Assembly: GCF_030408595.1 (NCBI RefSeq) | Contig: NZ_CP047080.1 | Coordinates: 2,321,685 to 2,385,684, forward strand | Source of the DNA: Corynebacterium canis | GTDB lineage: Bacteria; Actinomycetota; Actinomycetes; Mycobacteriales; Mycobacteriaceae | Length of the DNA stretch: 64,000 nt | Reading direction: 5' to 3' | Part shown: one piece after another, positions 8,122 through 16,427 of the stretch | How the letters are laid out: each line of letters begins with the position of its first letter | How positions within the stretch are numbered: position 1 is the stretch's first letter | The notes under the pieces: generated by a model | The model's input: the letters and a program-made list of their open reading frames with translations, nothing else | What the model was told of the DNA's origin: nothing | Database searches by the model: none | Translations under genes and position numbers: made by a program

Positions 8122-9649
8122 CCAATCCAAGCAGGTCAACTATGGCGTTTTTATAAAGCACTGCCTTTGCACCGTACACCGCCTGAATCCCACCTGCTAC
8201 ATCGAGAACATCGGTCGCGCCAAGCCTTCGCAAAGAGTTTCGATCTACGGCAGAAGAGTCCAGCACAGACACCCGCAATCGAGTGATGCAGGCGTCCACG
8301 TCTTCGATATTATTCTTGCCGCCAAGGGCCACGATAATACGTTCCGATTCCTGGTAGAGCGTATCGGCCGGAATGGCAGCTGCCGCTTCCACATCAAGGA
8401 TATCTTCATCGTCCGTATCTTCGAACCTGCCCGGCGTGGCAACGCCGAATTTGGTGATGTACCAACGGAAGGTCACGTAGTACAAAGCAAACCAAAAAAC
8501 GCCCACCGGAATCACATACATCCAGTGCGTTTTATCCTGGCCTTGAATCACCCCGAACAACAGATAATCGATCACGCCACCGGAAAACGTGTTCCCAATG
8601 CGGACCTGTAACAGGTCTGCGACGAGGAAGCTCAGGCCGTCGAAAAGCGCGTGAATGACGTACAGCAACGGTGCCGTAAACAGGAACATGAATTCGAGCG
8701 GTTCGGTAATGCCGGTAATAAAGGAAGTAAGCGCGGCACCGAGGAACAAACCAGCGAACTTTGCCCGGCGCGCCTGCGGGACGCAGTGGTACATCGCCAG
8801 CGCGGCACCCGGCAAACCAAACATCATCGTGTCGAACCTACCGGCGAAGAAACGTGTGCCGTCGGTAAATAATCCCTGGTGGGAGGAATCCGCAAGCTGC
8901 GCAAAGAAAATTTTCTGCGCACCCACCACCGTTTCCCCGCCTACCTGCTCAACCCCGCCTAATTCCGTATACCAAAACATCGGATAGATCGTATGATGCA
9001 ACCCCACCGCGCCCGACAAGCGCAATAAAAAGCCATAAAGGAACGTGCCCAAATAGCCCAGGCTTGCCATGCCCTCACCGGCGGCGACCAAAAGTCCCTG
9101 GATCGGCGGCCACACGAGGAAAAACGCCGTACCCAGCAGAATCGCCGCACCGGCCGTCACAATGGGCACAAATCGCGAACCGCCGAAAAAGCCAAGCGTT
9201 GGCGGCAATTGAATATTGTAAAAACGATTGTGCAGGTACACCGCCGCCGCGCCAATCGCCAACGCGCCGATAATGCCGGTATCAATCGCTTCGCCCTCCG
9301 GATCGCACACCTTAAGCAATGAGGCGGTGGTGCCCGTCATGATGAGGTACCCCACCACACCGGCCAACGCCGCCGTGCCCTTGTCCTTTTTAGCTAGACC
9401 GATACACAAACCCGTAGACAGCAGCAACGCAAGGTTCGCAAACACCACCGAACCCGCGTCGCTCATCACCTGGAATACGCCTTGGGCGGCCGGGTTATCC
9501 AATACCGGATACGCCGCCACTGTGTTCGGATTACTCAGCGCTCCACCGATGCCCAGCAGCAAACCAGCCGCCGGCAGAATCGCAATCGGAAGCATAAAGG
9601 CCTTGCCGACCTTTTGCATGGTTTTAAACGCAGCGCCAGACCGCGTCAT
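8114..9649 (-). CDS. PTS sugar transporter EIICB, glucose/GlcNAc/maltose family
   Basis: Membrane permease and phosphotransferase of 511 aa that imports and phosphorylates a sugar. The N-terminal EIIC part opens with MQKVGKAFMLPIAILPAAG and has about ten transmembrane segments, with the GITEPLEF motif typical of the glucose superfamily. The C-terminal EIIB part carries the phosphorylated cysteine Cys454 in DACITRLRVSV. The ATG at 9649 is chosen because AAAGGGGA lies about nine bases upstream; the ATG at 9658 would overlap that site. The pairing with a separate EIIA and a LicT-type regulator resembles glucoside or maltose systems; the actual sugar cannot be told from sequence. A RAT-like hairpin lies in the leader. 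Confidence 0.9.
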   Translation of the reverse strand: MTRSGAAFKTMQKVGKAFMLPIAILPAAGLLLGIGGALSNPNTVAAYPVLDNPAAQGVFQVMSDAGSVVFANLALLLSTGLCIGLAKKDKGTAALAGVVGYLIMTGTTASLLKVCDPEGEAIDTGIIGALAIGAAAVYLHNRFYNIQLPPTLGFFGGSRFVPIVTAGAAILLGTAFFLVWPPIQGLLVAAGEGMASLGYLGTFLYGFLLRLSGAVGLHHTIYPMFWYTELGGVEQVGGETVVGAQKIFFAQLADSSHQGLFTDGTRFFAGRFDTMMFGLPGAALAMYHCVPQARRAKFAGLFLGAALTSFITGITEPLEFMFLFTAPLLYVIHALFDGLSFLVADLLQVRIGNTFSGGVIDYLLFGVIQGQDKTHWMYVIPVGVFWFALYYVTFRWYITKFGVATPGRFEDTDDEDILDVEAAAAIPADTLYQESERIIVALGGKNNIEDVDACITRLRVSVLDSSAVDRNSLRRLGATDVLDVAGGIQAVYGAKAVLYKNAIVDLLGLDD

Positions 9650-9692
9650 AGCAATCATCCCCTTTGACTGGGAATCGAAAGCTCAATGCTCA

Positions 9693-9728
9693 GGTTATGC
9701 TTCCGCACGCGCCGCGGAATAACAATCC
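9693..9728 (-). promoter_or_regulatory. RAT-like antiterminator hairpin in PTS operon leader
   Basis: Read on the minus strand the site begins GGATTGTTATTCCGC, has a short loop, and ends GCGGAAGCATAACC. This matches the ribonucleic antiterminator layout of bgl/lic operons (GGATTGTTAC...GGCAAAACC). It sits about 45 bp upstream of the EIICB start. The CCGC/GCGG arms pair, and the 3' arm could instead pair with the following GGTT...TTCC bases. A T-run after the presumed terminator is not obvious, which weakens the call. Confidence 0.55.
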
Positions 9729-9780
9729 CGAAGCCCTGTTAATTTATTACCCATAATAATAATCCGCCGCGGGCGATGAT

Positions 9781-9987
9781 TCACCCGCGAACTTGGCGCT
9801 CAAAAATGACCATCACGCCTTCCACACCGCCGGGGCCGATACGGCCCTTCACGTCCGTCGCCGTAATGGTCCTGAGCACCCAGCCCTGCGCCGCGTGCTC
9901 GTTTAGCAGCTTTTCCAGTTTCTTCCCGGAAACCTTGCCGCCAATAAGCCCCTCACGGAGTTCCACAACTTTATATTCAATAGCCAT
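9781..9987 (-). CDS. DUF4177 domain small protein
   Basis: A small soluble protein of 68 aa (MAIEYKVVELRE...VIFERQVRG) matching the DUF4177 pattern: an N-terminal EYKVV strand, a LEKLLNEHAAQGW helix that is the family hallmark, and a C-terminal VMVIFER strand. Function unknown in the family. The frame is open to 10077, but the ATG at 9987 is the natural family start; the longer version would run into the divergent permease gene's leader. It is likely a monocistronic gene between the PTS operon promoter region and the permease gene. Confidence 0.8.
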   Translation of the reverse strand: MAIEYKVVELREGLIGGKVSGKKLEKLLNEHAAQGWVLRTITATDVKGRIGPGGVEGVMVIFERQVRG

Positions 9988-10100
9988 GACACCAGAATAG
10001 CTGGGTTTTCGCCCGAAAGTAAGGCCGCCGGTATCGCCTACCACAAGATTTCTTGTACGCTTCCAATGTAATTTCATCAGCGAATCAAGGAGTTTTCACC

Positions 10101-12029
10101 GTGGCTCACACTGCCGCCGTCGCTGTCCCGCGCAGCCCTGTTGATGAAGTGTTAAGTCCGCCGCGGCTAGCTGCGCTGGGCCTGCAGCACGTGTTGGCCT
10201 TTTACGCCGGCGCGGTGATTGTGCCGCTGCTGATTGCGGGGTCTCTAAACCTTGACACGGAAACCACCATTCATCTGATTAACGCAGACCTGCTTACCTG
10301 CGGGATCGCAACTTTGATCCAGTGCGTGGGCATCGGGAAACACATCGGTGTGCGTCTCCCCATCGTCCAGGGCGTGACCACCACCGCCGTCGCCCCGATT
10401 ATCGCCATTGGGCTCGGGGTTACCGACGGCAAGGGCGGTGTCGAATCCCTGCCAACCGTGTACGGAGCGGTGATCGTGGCCGGGTTGTTTACCTTCCTGA
10501 TCACCCCATTATTCGCCCGCTTCCTCAAATTCTTTCCGCCGGTAGTCACGGGTTCGGTGTTGCTCGTCATGGGCACGTCGCTGCTGGCGGTTTCCGCTGG
10601 GGATTTCACCAATTACGCGACGGGCACCCCAAGCTCCACCGACCTCGCATACGCGTTCGGTACCCTCGCCGTAATTATTTTGGCGCAACGTTTCCTTCGC
10701 GGTTTCTTGGGCACCCTCGCCGTCCTGATTGGCTTGGCTGCGGGCACCGGCACCGCGCTCCTGCTCGGCCACGCGACTCTCGACGCCGTGACAACAGCAG
10801 CGCCGCTGGGCATTACGACGCCGTTGTATTTCGGCATTCCGCAATTCCACTTCGCCGCGATTTTCTCAATGATTATCGTCATGATTATCACGATGGTGGA
10901 AACGACCGGCGATGTGTTCGCAACCGGCGAGATCGTACAACGCCGGATCCGCCGCGACGATATTAAACGCGCCCTCCGCGCCGACGGCTTATCCACGTTC
11001 CTCGGCGGCGTGATGAACTCCTTCCCTTATACCTGCTTCGCACAAAACGTCGGGCTCGTGCGCATCACGGGCGTGAAGTCCCGATGGGTCGCCGCCGCAG
11101 CCGCCGGCTTTATGATCATCCTCGGCGTACTGCCGAAAGCCGGTGCGATCGTAGCCTCAATTCCCGCCCCAGTGTTGGGTGGCGCATCGCTCGCCTTGTT
11201 TGCCAATGTGGCATGGGTGGGCATGCAGACCATCGCCAAGGCGGAGATGAAGGACAGCCGCAACGCCGTGATCGTCACCACCGCATTGGGCCTAGCCATG
11301 TTGGTCACCTTTAAACCCGATATCGCACAAGCGCTCCCCGAATGGTGCCGCATTTTCGTATCCTCCGGCATGTCAATCGGAGCGATTACCGCCATCGTGC
11401 TAAACCTTCTGTTTTTCCACGTGGGCAGGCAATCCGGCGGCGATATCGCCCGCGACACCAGCGGTTCCGGCGTCACCCTCGACGACGTAAACGCCATGGA
11501 CCGCGCCGAATTCGTGGCCGCGCTACGCCCGCTGTTTAACCAGCAAACATGGCCGCTGGAAATCGCCTGGGAATCCCGCCCCTTCGCAGATGTGTCCGAG
11601 CTCCGCGAGGCCATCCAGGTCGCGGTGCTCACCGCGCCCACCGCACAGCGAGACGAACTCATCCGCGATTACCCGGATATGGCCACGCTGCTGCTGGCAA
11701 CTGCCGAAGATTCCCGCACAATCAGCGCCGACCGCGGTTCCATAGGCCTCGATGAACTGGACGATGTGCAGACCGAACGCATACTCGAGATATCGCAGGC
11801 GTACCGCGAGCGTTTCAATATGCCCTACGTCGCTTATCTAAGCACCAATGACACCGTCGAAAGTGTGATCAATACCGGCATCCGCCGCCTCGCAAATTCC
11901 CAAGACCAAGAGTACCGCGTCGCGCTCACCGAAATCGTAGAGATCGCCAACGATCGCTTTGATATCCTCCTCGCCGACGCTAACCCCGTTCGCTCCGCTT
12001 GGGACCGCAAGTTCACCGAAGTGGAATAA
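10101..12029 (+). CDS. NCS2 purine-type permease fused to OHCU decarboxylase-like domain
   Basis: Residues 1 to about 450 form a nucleobase-cation symporter-2 (uracil/xanthine/urate permease) with about 12-14 membrane segments; GLQHVLAFYAGAVIVPL and the QNVGLVRITGV motif near 310 are hallmarks. From about 460 to 630 a cytoplasmic domain matches 2-oxo-4-hydroxy-4-carboxy-5-ureidoimidazoline decarboxylase (UraD): MDRAEFVAALRPLF, AVLTAPTAQRDELIRDYPDM, GLDELDDVQTERILEISQAY, YRVALTEIVEIANDR. The UraD catalytic His of the HPDL motif is Tyr524 here (DYPDM), and the usual Ser-x-x-Glu-Gln block reads SADRGS, so catalysis is doubtful. The GTG start at 10101 has AAGGAG seven bases upstream. Urate or another purine is the most likely substrate by domain association. 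Confidence 0.85.
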   Translation: MAHTAAVAVPRSPVDEVLSPPRLAALGLQHVLAFYAGAVIVPLLIAGSLNLDTETTIHLINADLLTCGIATLIQCVGIGKHIGVRLPIVQGVTTTAVAPIIAIGLGVTDGKGGVESLPTVYGAVIVAGLFTFLITPLFARFLKFFPPVVTGSVLLVMGTSLLAVSAGDFTNYATGTPSSTDLAYAFGTLAVIILAQRFLRGFLGTLAVLIGLAAGTGTALLLGHATLDAVTTAAPLGITTPLYFGIPQFHFAAIFSMIIVMIITMVETTGDVFATGEIVQRRIRRDDIKRALRADGLSTFLGGVMNSFPYTCFAQNVGLVRITGVKSRWVAAAAAGFMIILGVLPKAGAIVASIPAPVLGGASLALFANVAWVGMQTIAKAEMKDSRNAVIVTTALGLAMLVTFKPDIAQALPEWCRIFVSSGMSIGAITAIVLNLLFFHVGRQSGGDIARDTSGSGVTLDDVNAMDRAEFVAALRPLFNQQTWPLEIAWESRPFADVSELREAIQVAVLTAPTAQRDELIRDYPDMATLLLATAEDSRTISADRGSIGLDELDDVQTERILEISQAYRERFNMPYVAYLSTNDTVESVINTGIRRLANSQDQEYRVALTEIVEIANDRFDILLADANPVRSAWDRKFTEVE

Positions 12030-12038
12030 TCGTCATCC

Positions 12039-13106
12039 GTGTCTTACCTGCGCTCCGCCTATAACCACGCCGTCACGCGGTTTTCGCGCATGCCGAACGC
12101 CTCCGGCCGCATCGAAATTTTGCTCTGTTGGCTGCACCGCCATGGCATCCGCACCCTACCGTTTCCCGCCGTGTTCCGCGGCGACGCAGTGTACCTGCCT
12201 CCGGCGAGGGGCGCGTACGTCGATACGCGGCTAGCTCGGCGTACCCGGGACGCGGACACCGGTGTGGAACGCTGGTGGGTGGAATCGCCGGCGATGCGTC
12301 GGGAAGTTCAGGTTCAGGTGTTACGCATCGGCGATCCGAACGTACCTGCGCCACTATTGCTGCTTTTGGATGGCTCATCCGCACCCACCAATAACGGCTG
12401 GTTGAACGGCGGACGCATCACCGAGACGCTGCGTAACGATAACGTCGTGGTGGTCATGCCCACGGAAGCCAGCGGTTCGCACTACGCCGACTGGCTCAGC
12501 GAAGACCCAACGCTCGGACACATGCGCTGGGAAACGTTTCTTACCGCCGAACTTCCCAAACTTCTGGATAATCGAACGAATGGCCTAAATTGTAACGGCA
12601 CTCGCGTCATTGCAGGGCTTTCCATGGGCGCTGGGGCCGCCGTCCGATTAGCGAACACACATCCGAATGTATTTCACGGCGTCATCGGAATCTCGGGCTG
12701 CTATTCCACCACCGACCCCGTGGGCTGGGAGTACCACAACGCCATCACCCGCTGCGTTGGCGGCAACACGCGCCACCTATGGAACGCCGAAACGCGTCGG
12801 CGTGCCGACGTCGCGCTCAACCCCACCGGCCTGCGCAATACCCCGGTCTACCTGTTCACCGCAGACGGCCGAATTACCGCGCGTGACCTGGAATATCACG
12901 CCGAGCGCCCGTTCCAAGAATTACTCGGATCCGTGCTCCTCGAGTTTGCTTCCTGGTGCTGCACAGAGCGTCTCGACGCCGCGATGAGCGCCGCCGGACA
13001 CCACAACTACCGCGTGGTGTATCAACGTGGCGGCATCCACGATTGGATCTACTGCTCCGAACAATTACGGGCTGGCTGGGATTGGATCCTGCCTCGGCTG
13101 CCATAA
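12039..13106 (+). CDS. Mycolyltransferase/antigen-85-type esterase without clear signal peptide
   Basis: An alpha/beta hydrolase of the esterase D/antigen 85 family, 355 aa, which in corynebacteria includes the corynomycolyltransferases that load trehalose and arabinogalactan. Visible are LLLLLDGSSAPTNNGWL (residues 106-122), a nucleophile elbow GLSMGAG with Ser195, NVVVVMPTEASGSHYADW, and a late His in YQRGGIHDWIYC. Odd: the N-terminus shows no signal peptide, while mycolyltransferases act outside the membrane. The GTG start at 12039 lies nine bases after the permease stop, so the two may be cotranscribed. A truncated signal-bearing version or a cytoplasmic acyl esterase are alternatives. 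Confidence 0.75.
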   Translation: MSYLRSAYNHAVTRFSRMPNASGRIEILLCWLHRHGIRTLPFPAVFRGDAVYLPPARGAYVDTRLARRTRDADTGVERWWVESPAMRREVQVQVLRIGDPNVPAPLLLLLDGSSAPTNNGWLNGGRITETLRNDNVVVVMPTEASGSHYADWLSEDPTLGHMRWETFLTAELPKLLDNRTNGLNCNGTRVIAGLSMGAGAAVRLANTHPNVFHGVIGISGCYSTTDPVGWEYHNAITRCVGGNTRHLWNAETRRRADVALNPTGLRNTPVYLFTADGRITARDLEYHAERPFQELLGSVLLEFASWCCTERLDAAMSAAGHHNYRVVYQRGGIHDWIYCSEQLRAGWDWILPRLP

Positions 13107-13125
13107 TGCAGTTCGAATAGTCTAT

Positions 13126-14253
13126 TCATGCCTGCCTAAGGAGTTCGGCTAGGTCGTCATCATTGCGGTTGCGTAACCTGCGAACGGCTTGGCGGCGTGG
13201 TGCGTTAGCGGGCAAACCAAGTGCTAGGTTGACTTCGACGATGGCCTCTTCTTCAGTGTCCGCTTCGAGTGCCATCGCATTGAGCAGCGCGGCGAGCCCA
13301 GTCAAATTATCTTTCGCTGGTAGGGCAGGCAAAATGTCAAATTCATCGCCAAATACGAACCACACGCGGTCGCCTGACTGTACGCCCCTTGGTTCAAGGA
13401 ATCTGCGAATTGTGCTTAACGAGCAGTTCACGCGGCCCCAACGTAAGGTCTGAGGACCAAGACGGCTGGGTATTTCAAATGGTTCATTGAATTCCAACCC
13501 ATAAAGTGCGGCGACACCCAACGGTACTGCACTTCCGGAACCACGTAAATGATCATCAGTAACCGTAACTAGCAGCATCCAAGCACCATCGTGGAAGTAC
13601 ATTCCTTTGGATTCTTCGGGAGTGCGATCATTCACGGGCGTTTCAGTATTTACCCGCACGATCCCATCTTCAAGTACGTACTCAGGGCCGGACACGTAAA
13701 AGCCGACTGAATGTTCGGATATACCAAAGCGCTGAGCCTCCTGTTTCAACTGTTCAAGGGGTACCTCACCACCGTTGTCGGCAATACGCTGCAAGAGAAA
13801 GTCCGACAAATTTGTCCACTCCTGCAGCCCCCACTCTTTGAGCGCCCAAGTGTCCATCGCTGATCGCACGAATATTTCACTGCGTCCGAGGACGTTGACA
13901 ATTGATCCCCGGCTACGATCGGAGATCAAGGCGTGCAATTGATCTGTGGTCATCGGGGCACCGTGAAGCGCAAGCTCCACAGCAACCCGATCAAGAATCG
14001 AACTGCGAGGCGGAAGAAAAAACGGACCACGGCGGATGTATCCCAATTGCTCGGTGCAATAGTCGGATATTCGCTCGGGGTTGCCGCCGGGGAAACGCTC
14101 GAGTACCGCATTAATCAGTTGCTGTTCCTGTAAAACCCCGTTGTGGTCCACTGCGTCTTTAGCACATTCTTCGACCACTGATTCGAAGTCTTCAAAAAGA
14201 ATCCAACCGTTCGATAGGTGCCATTGCACCACGCGGTTGTTTGCGAATTCCAC
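13126..14253 (-). pseudogene. 3' part of an amber-interrupted exonuclease/HTH family gene
   Basis: This frame is in phase with the upstream gene (14266-16293) and separated from it only by TAG at 14266-14268 and four sense codons. The residues align along the whole length with the C-terminal 370 residues of the neighbouring intact paralogue (16428-19019), for example DTWALKEWGLQEWTNL against DTWALRGWSYEEWTNL and GPQTLRWGRVNCSLSTIRRF against GPQAIRWGRSNCVLGTVRRF. The TAG aligns with a Tyr codon of the paralogue. A helix-turn-helix of HARE-HTH type is suggested around APMTTDQLHALISDRSRGS. A GTG at 14253 could restart translation, so a separate functional polypeptide is possible but not supported by a clear ribosome binding site. 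Confidence 0.7.
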
Positions 14254-14265
14254 CCCTGGATGCCC

Positions 14266-16293
14266 CTAGACCCAAGTAAGGATTTCGAGCAAGTTCCTCC
14301 CCGTATCTGGTTTGATCCGCGCACCAAGACTCGGAATCAAATCGAATACGGTATCGAGGCTTGCGCAGGGTGAAAAAGCGGCGGCGCACGCGCTTACCAC
14401 GGTTTCGCAAGCCGGGGCGTCGGAACGCAGCTCTTTCAGGAGCGCCGCCTCGAGTTGACGAATCCGCTCCCGGGTAATACCAAAGCGGTCGCCAAGTTCT
14501 TGCAGGTGTTCAGCCCCAGTCGCGCGGCCGGCAATAATTGCGGCGCGACGCTTTGTGTCAGTGTGCAGCAACGCAGCAATCTCATTAACCGCGCGCGCGA
14601 CTAAGCGTTCACCGGGGCGAGTTGCGGCAGCCAGCTCGTGTCCTAGCCGCTCCGGAACCGCTAGTTGCGCCACGTAAATTTGTTCTAAATCGGGCCAATG
14701 GCCGAGGAGGTCGAGCCACCCTGCCGCGAGGTCCATAGTTTCAGACGGACGCTCGGCCTCTTCATATATTTGTTCCCCTTGGCGGGTAATCGCTTGGTCG
14801 TATGCACACAGCACAGCGGCATAGACAAAACGTTTGATCCTTACCTCCCCGACGCCGGGCAATTCGCGCAAATTTTCTACGGTGGCGGTCAATGGCTCTG
14901 GAAAATGCTGAAGCCATGTGCTCACCGCTGGGTCTGTCGGAGCGAGGCCATCTGGCAATGTTGCGGCGTCCAACAACTGCGAAATCTCCACCAGCGGCGT
15001 GGACGCTTGTTCCAAAAGCCAATGTTGCACCGCCGCAGCAATGTCATTAACACCAGATTCAGGCGGGCACCATGGAAACATTTCTGAAAGATCAAACGGA
15101 GGCACCGTCTGCTGGTGGTCGACGGTGGAGCTTGCTGACGCTATGTGACCGATCAAATTTGCAAATGCACGCTCGTCTAGCACCGGAAGCTCAAGATCAC
15201 GGGCAATTTCCACCAAACCGCCGTGCTCTCCTAGAGCACCAGTCACAGCGCAAACATCATTTCGATCAAGTCCGCTGACGATAAGACCGGCTTCATGCGC
15301 ACGCCGGTGCCAATGCTCACGCGGCAGCGTCAATACCCCAAGGAAACACACGCGGTCACCGGCACGCAATTGGATATCGGGCATGTCGCTCGCGCTATCA
15401 ATCGCATCGGCTACGCCGAGTTCTGCAGCGAGCGCTGGGATCCATTCTGCCTGGCCAGCACTGAGTACTATTTGAGAAAAGAAGATCTCGTGCAAAGCAC
15501 CAATATCTGCTGGGCTCAACTGTTGTTGCGTGGCTATTTGCAATAACTCCACTCGCCGTTGTGGAGTAAGCGCCCCGGCAACAAGCGCTTGGACCAACGC
15601 ATCCAGGTAAGCGATTTCGTTTGGCGCAAGCAAGGGATCGTCAATACGTTCGCATTGCTCAAGGACCTGCACACATGCCGCACTGCGCGATCCGCTTTCC
15701 AATCGCGGCACTGGGTCAAACCCCGATTCCTCGAGTTGCTCGAACTCCTCGTCGGGAAACTCCAAGACTTCTGCATCACTCACCGCCGCCTTACAGCTGG
15801 GCAGCAATAGTTGAAATAGCGTAGCGGTAGCCACGGCAACCGCCAGTGCCGAATCCCCCACCGCAGCTGGCGCGCCTGCAGCGGTCAAGCATGCTGGAAG
15901 AGCTTCGGAACATTCCGAGAAGCATTGCTTACCAAGTACCTGGGTGCTCACCCCTACGCCGCCGTCTTTTACCCGCACGCCGACTCGGCTGAATTCACTA
16001 CGCAAAAAACGTTCAGTTTCGGCGAGGTTATGGGCTACAAGAATGCGCCCCCGTAGGAGTTCAGCGAAATCGCGAGCAATGTAATCAAAATACGGGGCGT
16101 CCGCAACATCATCTGCCGCAATGCCATTCTCGCCAGAGCTATGAAACTCGCGGTCTGGGTCTATCAGAGTTTCCCATGTACCCTCGACTGACCCTAAAGA
16201 ATCAAGGAGCACTACACCGATTTCTAAAACTCGATCCGAGTCTTCCAACCCGGTGGTTTTAAAATCAACGACCGCAAACTTAGGAGCATCCAT
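14266..16293 (-). CDS. DEDDh exonuclease-like / BRCT / sigma-region-4-like protein, truncated by amber codon
   Basis: Of 675 codons, residues 1-170 follow the DnaQ-like 3'-5' exonuclease fold (FAVVDFKTTGL, RVLEIGVVLLD, RGRILVAHNLAETERFL). The DxE metal pair reads D10-F-K12 and the second block has Glu in place of Asp, so activity is doubtful. Around 310-390 a BRCT-like module is visible (GDRVCFLGVLTLPREHWHRRAHEAGL, ending VLDERAFANLI). At about 600 a helix-turn-helix typical of sigma-70 region 4 (LGDRFGITRERIRQLEAAL) appears. The frame stops at TAG 14266, where the paralogue has Tyr; reading through would give about 1055 aa including the 13126-14253 frame. ATG 16293 is chosen over 16314. Role unknown; nucleic-acid binding is inferred. 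Confidence 0.7.
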   Translation of the reverse strand: MDAPKFAVVDFKTTGLEDSDRVLEIGVVLLDSLGSVEGTWETLIDPDREFHSSGENGIAADDVADAPYFDYIARDFAELLRGRILVAHNLAETERFLRSEFSRVGVRVKDGGVGVSTQVLGKQCFSECSEALPACLTAAGAPAAVGDSALAVAVATATLFQLLLPSCKAAVSDAEVLEFPDEEFEQLEESGFDPVPRLESGSRSAACVQVLEQCERIDDPLLAPNEIAYLDALVQALVAGALTPQRRVELLQIATQQQLSPADIGALHEIFFSQIVLSAGQAEWIPALAAELGVADAIDSASDMPDIQLRAGDRVCFLGVLTLPREHWHRRAHEAGLIVSGLDRNDVCAVTGALGEHGGLVEIARDLELPVLDERAFANLIGHIASASSTVDHQQTVPPFDLSEMFPWCPPESGVNDIAAAVQHWLLEQASTPLVEISQLLDAATLPDGLAPTDPAVSTWLQHFPEPLTATVENLRELPGVGEVRIKRFVYAAVLCAYDQAITRQGEQIYEEAERPSETMDLAAGWLDLLGHWPDLEQIYVAQLAVPERLGHELAAATRPGERLVARAVNEIAALLHTDTKRRAAIIAGRATGAEHLQELGDRFGITRERIRQLEAALLKELRSDAPACETVVSACAAAFSPCASLDTVFDLIPSLGARIKPDTGRNLLEILTWV

Positions 16294-16427
16294 ACAGTCC
16301 ACTCTAGAGTGCACAATTCAAACGGTAAGGATGGACACAACAAATCACATAGTTGTAGCCAAAACAAAGCCGGATTAACGCGCACAGCAAACGCAACCAA
16401 AAAGGCAGAATGCGGAAGAATTATACG

